Origin: CBDCFT01 sp965216365
Lineage (GTDB): Bacteria > Pseudomonadota > Gammaproteobacteria > Arenicellales > CBDCFT01
Reading direction: 5' to 3'
NCBI GenBank assembly: GCA_965216365.1
Contig: CBDCFT010000027.1
Coordinates: forward strand, 67,564 to 131,563
Length of the DNA: 64,000 nt
Every line of letters begins with the position of its first letter. Within the stretch, counting starts at the first letter, position 1. Shown piece after piece: positions 51,601 to 61,562 of this stretch. The notes below the pieces were generated by a model. That model was not told where the DNA came from and searched no databases. It saw nothing but the letters and a program-made list of their open reading frames with translations. The translations under genes and the position numbers were made by a program.

Positions 51601-52941
51601 TTAGTAGCCGAACAGACTCGGTAACCAGAGCGTCAGTTGGGGGAAGAAGGCGATCAGGAAAATGGCGATCACGTTGACCAGGGTGAACGGCACGATCCGG
51701 GTGAAGATCTCCTCGATCGTGGCGTTGGAAACACCCGAAGCGATGAAGATATTCTCGCCAAGCGGCGGGGTCTGAAAACCGACGGCGAGCGCGCAGACCA
51801 CGACGATGCCGAAATGGGTGGGATCGATGCCGAGATTGTAGCCGATCGGCAGGAGCACCGGCGTCAGGATCAGGATGGTCGCGAGCGTCTCCATGAACAT
51901 GCCGACGAACAGCAGGAACAGGATGATGATCGCCCAGAGGATGTAGAGGTTCTCGGTGGCGCTCAGCATCCCCTCGGCGATGATCGCGGGGATGCGGTTC
52001 TCGACCAAAAGGCGGCCGAACACGGTCGCGGTGAACAGGATCAGGAGCACGCGGCCCGTGAGCCAGGTGGTGGTGGTGAGGCAGTGGCTGAGCGCTTCCC
52101 ACTTGAGCTCGCGGTGAATGACGACGCCGACAAAGAGGGTGTAGAAGATGGCGACGATCGCGGCTTCGGTCGGGGTGAAGTAGCCGGTGTAGATTCCGCC
52201 GAGGATCACCAGCGGCGCTAACAAGGACCAGAAGCCGCGCCCGAGCGCCGTGCCGATGGTTGCGGCGGACCAGCCCTCGTCGGCGCCGTGATAGCCGCGC
52301 TTCTTGCAGAGGAAGTAGTTCATGATCAGAAGACTGCCAGCCATCAGCAGACCGGGGATCACGCCGGCGACGAACAGTTTCGGGATCGAGACAGATTGGA
52401 AAACACCGAATTTCTCGACGGCCTCCGGCGGCGCCTGCAGACCGAGAGCGGCGATGCCGAAAATGACCATCGGAATCGAGGGTGGAATGATGATGCCGAG
52501 GCTGCCGGCGGAGGCGGTAACGGCAGAGGCGTAGCTCCGGTCATAGCCGTTGTTGACCATGGCCGGGATCATCAGGAGGCCCACGGCGGCGGTGGTTGCG
52601 GGGCCGGAGCCGGAGATCGCGCCGAAGAAAAGGCAGGCAAAGACGGTCGCGGCGCCGATGCCGCCGGTGAAGGGGCCGGCGAAGCTCTCGGCGAGCGCCA
52701 CCAGGCGTTTCGAGATACCGGCGGCCTCCATCAAGGCGCCGGCCAGGATGAAGGCGGGCAGCGCCATCAGCGGAAAGGAACCGACCGAGGTGAACGCGAT
52801 CTGCACGAACTTGATCGGGTTCTCGCCGAGATAAAGGAAGGAAGCGAGCGCGGCGATGCCGAGCGCCACCGTGATGGGCGCTCCGATCAAGAGCAGGACG
52901 AGAAAGGCGCCGAACAGAATGTAGACGACGGTGCTTTCCAT
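51601..52941 (-). CDS. tauM: TRAP transporter large permease (DctM/TauM type)
   Basis: A 446-residue membrane protein with about twelve helices. DctM features include APITVALGIAAL near the start, AGALMEAAGISKRLVALAE, SGSGPATTAAVGLLMIPAM and GYFTPTEAAIVAIFYTLFVG. It forms the Na+-driven channel of a TRAP system. Sited with DctQ, DctP, Xsc and TauXY, it most likely imports taurine or a related sulfonate. The substrate is from context only. Confidence 0.88.
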   Translation of the reverse strand: MESTVVYILFGAFLVLLLIGAPITVALGIAALASFLYLGENPIKFVQIAFTSVGSFPLMALPAFILAGALMEAAGISKRLVALAESFAGPFTGGIGAATVFACLFFGAISGSGPATTAAVGLLMIPAMVNNGYDRSYASAVTASAGSLGIIIPPSIPMVIFGIAALGLQAPPEAVEKFGVFQSVSIPKLFVAGVIPGLLMAGSLLIMNYFLCKKRGYHGADEGWSAATIGTALGRGFWSLLAPLVILGGIYTGYFTPTEAAIVAIFYTLFVGVVIHRELKWEALSHCLTTTTWLTGRVLLILFTATVFGRLLVENRIPAIIAEGMLSATENLYILWAIIILFLLFVGMFMETLATILILTPVLLPIGYNLGIDPTHFGIVVVCALAVGFQTPPLGENIFIASGVSNATIEEIFTRIVPFTLVNVIAIFLIAFFPQLTLWLPSLFGY

Positions 52942-53005
52942 GATCTGGTTTCCCCCCGAGCTTGAAAAAGGCCCGTTGTTTTCCCGTTTGCTTTATTGTC
53001 GCCGG

Positions 53006-53533
53006 CTACTTGGCTTCTTCGATGACTTGGTCGAGTTCCTCCTGATCAGGATCGCGGACGTCGATGCCCTTGACCCAGCGGAGGTAGTTCACCTGGATGA
53101 TCCGGACGGTCATCAGCGCAAACGCGATCGGCAGGATCATGTAGAAATATTTCATCGGAACGCCGAGCGTCTGTGATTTCCAAAAGAGGTTCATCTTGAA
53201 GAACACGAAGTCGATACTGAGCCAGACGAAGTAAATATTGAAGAGAACCCAGAACAGATCAGCGACAGTCTCCGAGACTTTCGCGACCATCTTCGGGAAC
53301 GGTTTGAACTGCACGGTCACGCGGTTGTGGGCGGACAATCTGGCGGCATAGCTCGCCCCAAAGAAAACGAACCAGACGAACATGTAGGTGGAGAGTTCTT
53401 CGATCCAGGAGATCGAGTGGCCAAACAGTTCACGCGACACGATCTGCGCGAACAAAAGCGTCACGAACGTCGCAAGGAGGAAGCGGCAGACATAACTCTC
53501 GATGTTCTCGAAGATATGCTTGAGAATGGCCAT
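53006..53533 (-). CDS. tauL: TRAP transporter small permease (DctQ/TauL type)
   Basis: A 175-residue protein with four hydrophobic helices. The DctQ signature SWIEELSTYMFVWFVFFGASYAAR lies after the first helix. It partners with the large permease. It is separated from the upstream binding-protein gene by about 170 bases containing a strong hairpin, and from the large permease by 64 bases. Confidence 0.88.
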   Translation of the reverse strand: MAILKHIFENIESYVCRFLLATFVTLLFAQIVSRELFGHSISWIEELSTYMFVWFVFFGASYAARLSAHNRVTVQFKPFPKMVAKVSETVADLFWVLFNIYFVWLSIDFVFFKMNLFWKSQTLGVPMKYFYMILPIAFALMTVRIIQVNYLRWVKGIDVRDPDQEELDQVIEEAK

Positions 53534-53584
53534 CCGCCCCTCCTTTTTTCTTTAACTTGCCCGGACGACTGCCGGGTGGCTTGG

Positions 53585-53610
53585 GTGTCCGGCCCAATTC
53601 AGCCGGACAC
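53585..53610 (-). other. Intercistronic hairpin between TRAP binding protein and permeases
   Basis: GTGTCCGGC (53,585-53,593) pairs with GCCGGACAC (53,602-53,610) around CCAATTCA, with no T run. Such hairpins often protect the abundant binding-protein mRNA or partly terminate before the permeases. Confidence 0.6.
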
Positions 53611-53702
53611 CATCTTGTCACTCACATACGGTTCACCTCGGAAAACCTGGCCGCAAACCTGACATCCAAGCGACTGCGATCCGAGTCCATGAGGTGATCA
53701 TA

Positions 53703-54701
53703 TCACCGGCCGAGGAGGGCCATGGCTGCGTCGAGCTTTTCCTTGCCGCCGATGCTGTCATAGAACTTCGGCCAGACGGCTTCGGTCGCCTTGGCGATCC
53801 AGTCGGTCTCATCGGGATCGATGATTTCCATGCCCTTGGCGACCAGGTCCTCCTTGATCGAGGCTTCGGAGTCGCGAAGGAACTGGGCGCTGTGCTCGGT
53901 CGCAGCCTGCCCCGCGGCGAGCACCGCTTCCTGGGTGGCGGGATCGAGGCTCTGGAACACGCCCTCGCTGACGACCAGGGGCTCGATCGAGAACACGTAG
54001 CAGATGTCGGTGACGTATTTCTGAACCTCGTAGAACTTCATCGAATGCACGGTGAGGTAAGGATTGTCCTGACCGTCGACCACGCCCTGCTGAAGGGCGG
54101 TGAATGTCTCGGACCAGGCCATCGGCGTCGGATTGATGCCCCAGGCATTGTAGCTGTCGATCATGATCTCGTTCTTCGGCACCCGGATCACCAGGCCCTG
54201 CAGATCATCGAGAGTCTCGACCGGTTTCTTGGAATTGGTGAGCACACGGCAGCCGGTATAGGTCCAGCCGATGATGCGCACGCCGGCATCGCGAATGGTG
54301 TTGTCGATCAGCTCCTGGCCGACCTCGCTGTTGATCAGCTTTTCGGCATCATCGACGCCCTGGATGACGTAAGGCAGGGTGAAGATGCCGACGGTCGGCG
54401 AGAACGGCGTGATGTTGTTGATCGCCAGGATGGACATGTCCAAGAGGCCCATGGAGGCGTCGTTGACCGTGTTCTGCTCGCTGCCGAGCTGGCCGTTCAG
54501 GAACAGCTCCGCGGTGTAGGCGCCATCGGTGCGGGCTTCGAGTTCCTCGACGAATTTCTTGCCGAGCTCATGCTGGGCGGAGCCCGCGGCATCGCCAACC
54601 GCGACCCGGAAACTGGTCTGAGCGGAAGCGTCCAGCGTAACGCCAAGAAGTGCTGTCAAGGCGATCGCCGCCCCGCCGATGAGTTTCTGATGGAAATGCA
54701 T
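53703..54701 (-). CDS. tauK: TRAP transporter substrate-binding protein (DctP/TauK type)
   Basis: A 332-residue protein with a signal peptide (TALLGVTLDASAQT). The DctP family pattern is clear: FRVAVGDAAGSAQHELGKKF, GLLDMSILAINNITPF, DLQGLVIRVPKNEI, WSETFTALQQGVVDGQDNPYLTVHSMKFYEVQKYV. The ATG at 54,701 is preceded by AGGAGG. It delivers an organic anion, probably taurine or a sulfonate here, to the TRAP permeases. First gene of the transporter trio. Confidence 0.88.
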   Translation of the reverse strand: MHFHQKLIGGAAIALTALLGVTLDASAQTSFRVAVGDAAGSAQHELGKKFVEELEARTDGAYTAELFLNGQLGSEQNTVNDASMGLLDMSILAINNITPFSPTVGIFTLPYVIQGVDDAEKLINSEVGQELIDNTIRDAGVRIIGWTYTGCRVLTNSKKPVETLDDLQGLVIRVPKNEIMIDSYNAWGINPTPMAWSETFTALQQGVVDGQDNPYLTVHSMKFYEVQKYVTDICYVFSIEPLVVSEGVFQSLDPATQEAVLAAGQAATEHSAQFLRDSEASIKEDLVAKGMEIIDPDETDWIAKATEAVWPKFYDSIGGKEKLDAAMALLGR

Positions 54702-54911
54702 GCGTTGCCTCCTTTGGTTGCGAACGTGCCGCAGGATCACCAGCTCTTGCGGCGCTGACGTTTTGTCTCCTGTCCGGATGGATCGGCCCTGTCGCCGCCC
54801 AGCGGATCGCGTGCACCTGACGCCTGTTCTTATTCACATAGCTTTACAGCGCTTCGAGCCCAGCCCATAGGACCAGAATAAGCCATTGATGGAACCAGAC
54901 TTTGCGCCACC

Positions 54912-55961
54912 TCATCCGACACTCCCTCTGAGCAGCGCAATACCGGCGAGGATCAGGACGCCGATGAAAATCGTCTCGGCGAGGATCAGCGTGATCGCTT
55001 GGCCGCCGACATCGAAGATGCGTTTCAGCGAGGATTTCATGCCGACCGCCGAGATCGCGATCAGCAGCGCCCAGCGCGACGCGTCGCCAGCCAGCTTCGA
55101 TACCGCCTCGGGGATCAGCCCGATCGAGTTGATCGCGGCGAGCACGAGAAAGCCGACGACGAAGGCAGGCAGCAGCGGCGGTCTTTTCGCGCCGGCATCG
55201 GCTTCGATCGGCAGCGACCGGATGATCAGCGCGAAAGCCAGCACCACGGGGGCGAGCATGGTGACGCGGATCAGCTTCACCAGGGTCGCGGTGTCACCCG
55301 CTTCCTGCGACACGGAAAAACCGGCGCCAACCACCTGGGCGACGTCGTGGATGGTGCCGCCGATGAAGATGCCGATCTCCCGGTCGTCAAGCCCGAACTG
55401 CTGCGCGATGATCGGATAGATCACCATGGCGATGGTGCTGAGCACGGTGACGCCCATGACGGTAAAGAGGAGATTGCGCTCGGAATGCTCGTTCTTCGGC
55501 AGCACCGCGGCTATCGCCATGGCGGCCGACGCCCCGCAGATCGCGACCGAACCGCCGGTGAGCAGCGCCAGCCGCCAGCCGCGTCCGAGCAGCTTCGCAC
55601 CGAGAAGACCGAACAGGATGGTGGCGATGACGGCGCCGATGATCAGCGCGATGGTCGCCAAACCCAAATCCATCAGCAGACCGGCGCTGATGCGCATGCC
55701 GAGTAGCGCCACGCCAAGCCGCAGCACGGTCTTCGCGGTGAAGTCGATGCCCGGCACACACCGCCCTTCCTCGGCCAGGAAGTGAAAGGCGATGCCGAGC
55801 AGAAGCGCCATCAGCATCGCCGGCACGCCGTAGTGATCGGACAGAAACTGCGCGGTGATCGCGACCACCGCCGCGACTAGAAAGCCCGGCCCGTAGCGCT
55901 GCATCCAATCACCCACGCCCTGGACGCTGATGCGGCTAGCGATGGTTTCCGTTGTCATCAT
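54912..55961 (-). CDS. YeiH-family putative sulfate/sulfite exporter (TauZ type)
   Basis: A 349-residue membrane protein with about ten helices. The YeiH (UPF0324) signature is seen in VLRLGVALLGMRIS, GGSVAICGASAAMAIAAVLP, FIGGTIHDVAQVVGAGFS and AISAVGMKSSLKRIF. Such proteins (TauZ in taurine clusters) are proposed to export sulfite or sulfate made by sulfonate breakdown. It lies between xsc and the TRAP genes, as expected. Confidence 0.85.
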   Translation of the reverse strand: MMTTETIASRISVQGVGDWMQRYGPGFLVAAVVAITAQFLSDHYGVPAMLMALLLGIAFHFLAEEGRCVPGIDFTAKTVLRLGVALLGMRISAGLLMDLGLATIALIIGAVIATILFGLLGAKLLGRGWRLALLTGGSVAICGASAAMAIAAVLPKNEHSERNLLFTVMGVTVLSTIAMVIYPIIAQQFGLDDREIGIFIGGTIHDVAQVVGAGFSVSQEAGDTATLVKLIRVTMLAPVVLAFALIIRSLPIEADAGAKRPPLLPAFVVGFLVLAAINSIGLIPEAVSKLAGDASRWALLIAISAVGMKSSLKRIFDVGGQAITLILAETIFIGVLILAGIALLRGSVG

Positions 55962-56117
55962 CCTGCTCCAGGTCCGGCGCGGACTTCGGTGACTTGCCTG
56001 ACACCGACGCTTGGAGCCTTGACCGGCCGGGTCAGACGCCCGGTCCGAAAGTTACGGCGCATGCCGTCGGACCGAGCGACGCCCCCAAGTAAAGCCCGCC
56101 CCGGCTCGGGGTCAAGT

Positions 56118-57899
56118 TCAGCCTGCGTGCGCTGCACGCCGCATGTCGGACTTGTTGATGCCGGCGACCTTGACCGGGGTCTTCATGGCGTCGCGGCGGA
56201 AGGGTTCGCCGAGCTCCTGGTTGAGGACCACCTCGATAAAGGTGGTGACGCCGTCTTCCATCTGCTCCTTGATCGCGGTTCTGAGCGCCTCGGTCAGGCT
56301 CTCCATGGTCTCGACCTTGACGCCCTTCAGGCCGCAAGCTTCGGCGACCTTGGCGTAGTCGACGCCGACATTGAGCTCGGTGCCGACGAAGTTGTCGTCG
56401 AACCAGAGCGTGGTATTCCGTTTCTCGGCACCCCATTGATAGTTACGAAAAATCACCATGGTGATCGGCTTCCACTCATTGCGCCCGCAGGCGGTCATCT
56501 CGTTCATCGAGATGCCGAAAGCGCCGTCGCCGGCGAACCCGACCACCGGCAGATTCGGGCGGCCGATCTTGGCGCCGAGGATCGAGGGGAGGCCGTAGCC
56601 GCAGGGGCCGAAAAGACCCGGAGCGAGATAATGGCGGCCCTCCTCGAAGGTCGGGTAGGCGTTGCCGATGGCGCAGTTATTGCCGATGTCGGAGGAGATG
56701 ATCGCGTTCTCCGGCAGGGCCGCCTGGATCGCACGCCAGGCCTGACGCGGGCTCATGCGATCGGGCTCGCGGTTGCGGGCGCGCTGGTTCCAGGTGACGC
56801 CCTCGTCGTCGTCTTCGTGATCCATCGAGGACAGCTCCTGCGCCCAGCGCGACTTCGCCTGGGCGACCAGGTTCTTCCGGTCCTCACGACCGGCATCGCC
56901 GGCTGTCTCCGACAGCTGGTCGACAATTTGCTCCGCGACCATCCGAGCATCGCCCTGGATGCCGACCGTCACTTTCTTGGTCAGACCGATGCGGTCGGCA
57001 TTGATGTCGACCTGGATGAGCTTGGCGTCCTTCGGCCAGTACTCGGTCTGATAGGCAGGCAGCGACGAGAACGGGTTCAGCCTGGTGCCGAGCGCCAGCA
57101 CCACGTCCGCCTTCGAGATCATCTCCATCGCCGCCTTGGAGCCGTTATAGCCGAGCGGGCCGCAGGAGAGCGGGTGGGAGCCCGGGAAGGCATCGTTGTG
57201 CTGGTAGTTGCAGCAGACCGGGGCCGACAGACGCTCTGCGAGCGCCGCAGACGCCGGAATGGCGCCCGAGAGCACCACGCCAGCACCGTTCAGGATGACA
57301 GGGAACTTGGCGGAAGACAGTAGCTTCGCGGCCTCTGCAATGGCATCAGCATCACCGCGCGGCGGTGCGATGTCGACGATCTGCGGGAGTTCGATATCGA
57401 TCACCTGGGTCCAGAAGTCGCGCGGCACGTTGATCTGGGCGGGAGCACTACCGCGCTTCGCCTTCAGGATCACGCGGTTCAAAACCTCCGCCATGCGCAC
57501 CGGATCGCGCACCTCCTCCTGATAGCAGACGCAGTCCTCGAACATCGCCATCTGCTTGATCTCCTGGAAGCCGCCCTGGCCGATGGTCTTGTTGGCGGCC
57601 TGGGGGGTCACGAGGAGCAGCGGGGTGTGGTTCCAGTAGGCGGTGATGATCGGGGTCACCATGTTGGTGATGCCGGGACCGTTCTGAGCGATCGCCATGG
57701 ACATGCGGCCGGTGGACCGGGTGTAGCCGTCCGCGATCATGCCGGCGTTCACCTCATGGGCGCAGTCCCAAAAGGTGATGCCCGCCTCGGGAAACAGGTC
57801 GGAAATCGGCATCATGGCCGAGCCGATGATGCCGAAGGCGTGCTCGATGCCGTGCATCTGCAGGACTTTGACGAACGCCTCTTCCGTGGTCATTTTCAT
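56118..57899 (-). CDS. xsc: Xsc, sulfoacetaldehyde acetyltransferase
   Basis: A 593-residue thiamine-diphosphate enzyme. The N-terminus reads TTEEAFVKVLQMHGIEHAFGIIGSAMMPISDL with AHEVNAGMIADGY, and the C-terminal TPP domain has GFAGDGAFGISMNEM and NYQWGAEKRN. These match Xsc rather than acetolactate synthase. It converts sulfoacetaldehyde plus phosphate to acetyl phosphate and sulfite. Full length. It lies between the FAD dehydrogenase and the exporter; no phosphate acetyltransferase gene is in the window. Confidence 0.95.
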   Translation of the reverse strand: MKMTTEEAFVKVLQMHGIEHAFGIIGSAMMPISDLFPEAGITFWDCAHEVNAGMIADGYTRSTGRMSMAIAQNGPGITNMVTPIITAYWNHTPLLLVTPQAANKTIGQGGFQEIKQMAMFEDCVCYQEEVRDPVRMAEVLNRVILKAKRGSAPAQINVPRDFWTQVIDIELPQIVDIAPPRGDADAIAEAAKLLSSAKFPVILNGAGVVLSGAIPASAALAERLSAPVCCNYQHNDAFPGSHPLSCGPLGYNGSKAAMEMISKADVVLALGTRLNPFSSLPAYQTEYWPKDAKLIQVDINADRIGLTKKVTVGIQGDARMVAEQIVDQLSETAGDAGREDRKNLVAQAKSRWAQELSSMDHEDDDEGVTWNQRARNREPDRMSPRQAWRAIQAALPENAIISSDIGNNCAIGNAYPTFEEGRHYLAPGLFGPCGYGLPSILGAKIGRPNLPVVGFAGDGAFGISMNEMTACGRNEWKPITMVIFRNYQWGAEKRNTTLWFDDNFVGTELNVGVDYAKVAEACGLKGVKVETMESLTEALRTAIKEQMEDGVTTFIEVVLNQELGEPFRRDAMKTPVKVAGINKSDMRRAAHAG

Positions 57900-58018
57900 T
57901 TCTTGTCACTCCTCTTGCTCGTATTTCGTCGATGGCGGCGCTCTTTTTTTACAGGCGCCCGAAAACCTGGCCGCATACCGTCAAGCCTGGCAGCGGCGGT
58001 CAAAAGTCGATGAGGTGG

Positions 58019-59419
58019 TCACACCACATCGTCGCGGATGTAGTACCAGACATACATGAAGCGCTGGCCAAGGCGCCGGAACGGGGTCAGGACGCCGTGG
58101 CTGGGCAGCGGCGAGGTGAAGATCGGAAGATCGAGCTCGCCGCCCTTGCCGGCGACCATCTGCGCCATACGCCGTCCCGCCTGGGCCGAGTACATGACGC
58201 CGTTGCCGCCATAGCCCATGGCATAGTAGATCTGCTCGCCTTTGTCCGGCTGGAAGATGCGGGGCATCATGTCGTGGCTGACATCCACCCAGCCCCACCA
58301 GGAATAGTCGAGATCAATGCCGCGAAGCGCCGGGAATTTTCGATACAAGCCCTCCTGCAGCAGCGCGAGGTGCTTCGGGTTCTCGGCGTCCTCGCCGGTG
58401 ATCGCGCTGCGGCTGCCGATCTGCACGCGGCCGTCCGGCAAATAGCGGTAGTAGTGCCGCAAGGTGCGCGTGTCGGTGAGCGGCGAGCAGGTCTTGAAAC
58501 CGCAGGCCTCCTTCTCGTCGTCTTCCAGAGGCCGGGTGACGATCGAGTTGGAGAGGATCGGCATCAGCCGGTGCTTGGTGAAGCGGCTGAGGCCGGGCGG
58601 GGTATAGCCCGCGGTCGCCAGCGCCACCGCGCGTGTCCTGACCGTGCCGCCGGGCGTGGTCAGGTGATGGACGCCGTTCACCGTCTTCCAGCCCATGACC
58701 GGGCTCGCCGGGTGGATGGCGACGTCGAGCTTTCTCGCCAGGTTCTGATAGCCGAAGGCGAGCTTCGCCGCGTGGATGCAGATGCCGTCAGGCTCGTGCA
58801 TGGCGCCCGCCGCTTCCTGCTCCTTGACGAAGCGCTCGTGCAGCTCGTCCCGGCCCATCACCCTGGAGCCATAGCCGAAGACGTCGTTCAGCAGTGCCGA
58901 CTCCTTCTCCAGCCTGGCCATGACCGCCGGCTTGTGCGCGATGTAGACATGGCCGCCGTCCTGCGGATCGCAGTCGAATTCGCCGGACCCGATCAGATCG
59001 CGAAAGACGTCGAACGCCTCGACCACCTCGCCGTGCATTTTCTTCGCGACATCCACGCCCCAACGCTGGATCCACTCCGAGCGCTTGAGACGTCCGGACG
59101 AGATCTGCGCCTGGCCGCCGTTCCTCGTGGAGCAGCCCCAGGCCACGGTATTGGCTTCGAGCACCACCGCCTTGATGCCATGCTCCTTGGCGAGATGGAT
59201 CGCGGTCGAAAGCCCGGTATAGCCGGAGCCGACCACCACCACGTCGGCGTCCATGTCACCCGACACGGGTCCATCGTCTTCGGGCGGCGGCCCTGCCGTC
59301 CCGATCCAGTAGGTCGGCGCATAGTCCCGATTGTGGCCGGGGCCGGCGTCGACCAGCGGGTCGTAGTGCGGATCGTAGCTGGCTTTCGGCCAGTGTTTCG
59401 GGCGGAGACGGTCGGGCAT
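58019..59419 (-). CDS. tauY: TauY-type taurine dehydrogenase large subunit (FAD)
   Basis: A 466-residue DAO-family flavoprotein. The FAD motif VVVVGSGYTGLSTAIHLA begins near residue 60, then CSTRNGGQAQISSGR, and C-terminal AMGYGGNGVMYSAQAGRRMA. The ATG at 59,419 avoids a long unrelated extension. With the small subunit upstream and Xsc downstream, the best call is taurine dehydrogenase, which oxidises taurine to sulfoacetaldehyde and ammonium. A general amino-acid oxidase is the alternative. Confidence 0.85.
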   Translation of the reverse strand: MPDRLRPKHWPKASYDPHYDPLVDAGPGHNRDYAPTYWIGTAGPPPEDDGPVSGDMDADVVVVGSGYTGLSTAIHLAKEHGIKAVVLEANTVAWGCSTRNGGQAQISSGRLKRSEWIQRWGVDVAKKMHGEVVEAFDVFRDLIGSGEFDCDPQDGGHVYIAHKPAVMARLEKESALLNDVFGYGSRVMGRDELHERFVKEQEAAGAMHEPDGICIHAAKLAFGYQNLARKLDVAIHPASPVMGWKTVNGVHHLTTPGGTVRTRAVALATAGYTPPGLSRFTKHRLMPILSNSIVTRPLEDDEKEACGFKTCSPLTDTRTLRHYYRYLPDGRVQIGSRSAITGEDAENPKHLALLQEGLYRKFPALRGIDLDYSWWGWVDVSHDMMPRIFQPDKGEQIYYAMGYGGNGVMYSAQAGRRMAQMVAGKGGELDLPIFTSPLPSHGVLTPFRRLGQRFMYVWYYIRDDVV

Positions 59420-59457
59420 TACCTTGTTCCCTGAGGGAGAGTTCCGGTCGAAAAAAT

Positions 59458-59844
59458 TCAGGCCGGGATCGGCGGGCGCTGCTTTCTGAAGGCGCGCTTC
59501 GATGCGATCTTGCCGTCTTTCAGCGTGAACAGATCGACGCCCTCGGCTTCGATGCGCGAACCATCGCCGCCGGTCCCGCGAAAGATCCACTCGGAGACCG
59601 CGAAATCACCGTCCAGCCGGTGGCTGGTGGTCTCCCAATGGGCGTCGGGAAAGCTCTGCCAGACGCCGGTGAACGCATCGCGCACGGCATCTCGGCCCTC
59701 GATCCGCGTGCCGTAGACCTCGGCGCCGCCCAGCGTCTCGAACACGACGTCGTCGGTCATGAAGGAAACCGCCGCCTCGGCGTCATGCCGGTTGAAGGCC
59801 TCGAACAAGGCGTTCAGATCGATCTTACCACCGCTCATGCTCAT
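59458..59844 (-). CDS. tauX: TauX-type taurine dehydrogenase small subunit (NTF2-like fold)
   Basis: A 128-residue SnoaL/NTF2-like protein: LNALFEAFNRHDAEAAVSFMTDDVVFE, then GRDAVRDAFTGVWQSFPDAHWE and VDLFTLKDGKIASKRAF. A small protein of this type sits directly before tauY in taurine dehydrogenase operons, and the gap here is 38 bases. Its exact job in the dehydrogenase is not shown by the sequence. Confidence 0.78.
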   Translation of the reverse strand: MSMSGGKIDLNALFEAFNRHDAEAAVSFMTDDVVFETLGGAEVYGTRIEGRDAVRDAFTGVWQSFPDAHWETTSHRLDGDFAVSEWIFRGTGGDGSRIEAEGVDLFTLKDGKIASKRAFRKQRPPIPA

Positions 59845-59912
59845 CCCTCCAGATCGTCGTTCAGGGGACGCAACGCCGTCGATGGCGGCAAGCGTCCCGC
59901 TGCATCCGGAAG

Positions 59913-61562
59913 TTAGGGCAGACTACCGCCTTCCCTTAGATCCAGAGACGGCGCTTCTATGGCTCCAGTCTCGCCGACGATCCCGCTCAGGATCTTGATG
60001 CCGGGCTCGATGCGGGTCGATGGGATCGAGGAGAAGCCGAGACGGCAATAATGCTTTGGCGGCTCGTCGCCATGAAAGAAAACGTCGCCAGGCTCGATCA
60101 GCACGCCCGCCTGCCTCGCCGCCATGGCGAGAGCCCTGCTGTCCAGCCCGTCCGGGCCTCTCACCCAGACGCTGGAACCGCCGGCCCCGCTGATGACATC
60201 GAACGCCGGCAGATGCCGCTCAAACGCGGTGCGCATGGCGGCGGCGCGCTCCGCCAGCACGTCGATGCTCTTCCTGAGCAGGCGGTCGAAATGGCCAAGC
60301 GCCAAAAACAAGGCCAGCGCCCGCTGATTGTTGGTCGGCGGGTGGCGAAGCATCAGCCGGCGAAGGGCGCGCGCCTCGCGCACGACGGCTGGCGGGCCGA
60401 CGATATAGCCGACCCGCAGGCCGGGCGCCAGCGTCTTCGAAAGGCTGCCGACATAGAGCACGCGGCTGCTGCCGTCCATCCCGCGCATCGCGGTGGATGC
60501 ATCCTCCGTGAGGCCGAAATTGCTCTCGAAGTCATCTTCGATCAACAGCATGTCCCGGCTCTCGGCAAGCTCCAGCAGCCGTCGTCGGCGCTCGACGGGT
60601 AAACGCACTCCCGTCGGACATTGCCGGCTCGGCGTCAGAAATAGAAGGCGACAGCCATCTGGGACATCATCCGGATCGATGCCCTCCTTCGTCACCTGCA
60701 GCATTCGGAGATCGGCCGACTTCAGGGAGAAGATATTGCGCGCATCCGGATAGCCCGGTTCCTCCATGCCGACCACGGCGCCAGGCCGCACCAGCAGCTC
60801 CGCCAGGAGAAAGAGCGCCTGCTGCGCGCCAAGCGTGATCATGATTTCATCAGCACCCGCCCAAATACCCCGGCGCGGCAGCACACGGGTCCTGATTTGC
60901 TCGACCAACTCGGGATCGTCGCCGTCGACCAGATCAGCCGCCCAGCCGCGGATTTCGAGAACGCTCAAAGCCTGGCGGGCGCATTCCCGCCAGTCGTTGA
61001 TCGGAAACAAGGTCGGATCGGACTGGCCATAGAGAAACGCATATGGAAAATTCAGCCAGTCTGCGGGTTTGTCGATGTTGCGCTGGCCGCTGGGAATCAT
61101 CGCCAGATGCGGGCACCAATCGATTGTTGGCCCCAGCACCTTCTCGGCGATCAGGTCATGGCAGGGTCGCCTGTCGCCTGATGGCTTCACGAAATAGCCG
61201 CTACGCTCACGCGCTTCGAGCACGTCCTCATCGACGAGTTGTTGATAGGCAAGCAGAACGGTGTTGCGGGCGACGCCGAGGTCACGGGCAAGCTGACGAC
61301 TGGAGGGAAGCGGCATGTCGACGCCGAGCCAACCTTCACTGATCGCGCTGATCACCATCTCGCGCAAGCGCGCCTGCAACGGCCGGCCGCTCGCGACCGT
61401 TCGAGCGAACAGCCGATCCCACGACGCTTGGTCGATGCGACGCACCACCACGCCTCCCTGTCTTTCGCTTTTGGCCTGAGGTGATTGTCTCCGATCAATC
61501 CTGCGTGCGTCAATTGCTCTGTGCCGATCGGTGGCTTTGAGCGCGATCGACGTTTGTGTCAC
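59913..61562 (-). CDS. tauR: TauR-type MocR regulator (GntR wHTH plus aminotransferase-like domain)
   Basis: A 549-residue protein. The winged helix is at residues about 60-125 (MPLPSSRQLARDLGVARNTVLLAYQQL). A fold-type I aminotransferase-like domain follows, with GAQQALFLLAELL, TPSRQCPTGVRLP, LIEDDFESNF and the PLP lysine in YVGSLSKTLAPGLRVGY. In taurine clusters the MocR protein TauR senses taurine with PLP. The first ~37 residues may be an over-long N-terminus (a GTG lies at about residue 38). It lies just upstream of tauXY on the same strand. Confidence 0.88.
   Translation of the reverse strand: MTQTSIALKATDRHRAIDARRIDRRQSPQAKSERQGGVVVRRIDQASWDRLFARTVASGRPLQARLREMVISAISEGWLGVDMPLPSSRQLARDLGVARNTVLLAYQQLVDEDVLEARERSGYFVKPSGDRRPCHDLIAEKVLGPTIDWCPHLAMIPSGQRNIDKPADWLNFPYAFLYGQSDPTLFPINDWRECARQALSVLEIRGWAADLVDGDDPELVEQIRTRVLPRRGIWAGADEIMITLGAQQALFLLAELLVRPGAVVGMEEPGYPDARNIFSLKSADLRMLQVTKEGIDPDDVPDGCRLLFLTPSRQCPTGVRLPVERRRRLLELAESRDMLLIEDDFESNFGLTEDASTAMRGMDGSSRVLYVGSLSKTLAPGLRVGYIVGPPAVVREARALRRLMLRHPPTNNQRALALFLALGHFDRLLRKSIDVLAERAAAMRTAFERHLPAFDVISGAGGSSVWVRGPDGLDSRALAMAARQAGVLIEPGDVFFHGDEPPKHYCRLGFSSIPSTRIEPGIKILSGIVGETGAIEAPSLDLREGGSLP

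Noticed and set aside
52288..57323. Long plus-strand open frames opposite the TRAP, exporter and xsc genes
   Set aside because: High GC keeps the antisense frames open. The sense frames match known families from end to end; the antisense products are Asp/Gly/Arg/His-rich with no domains.
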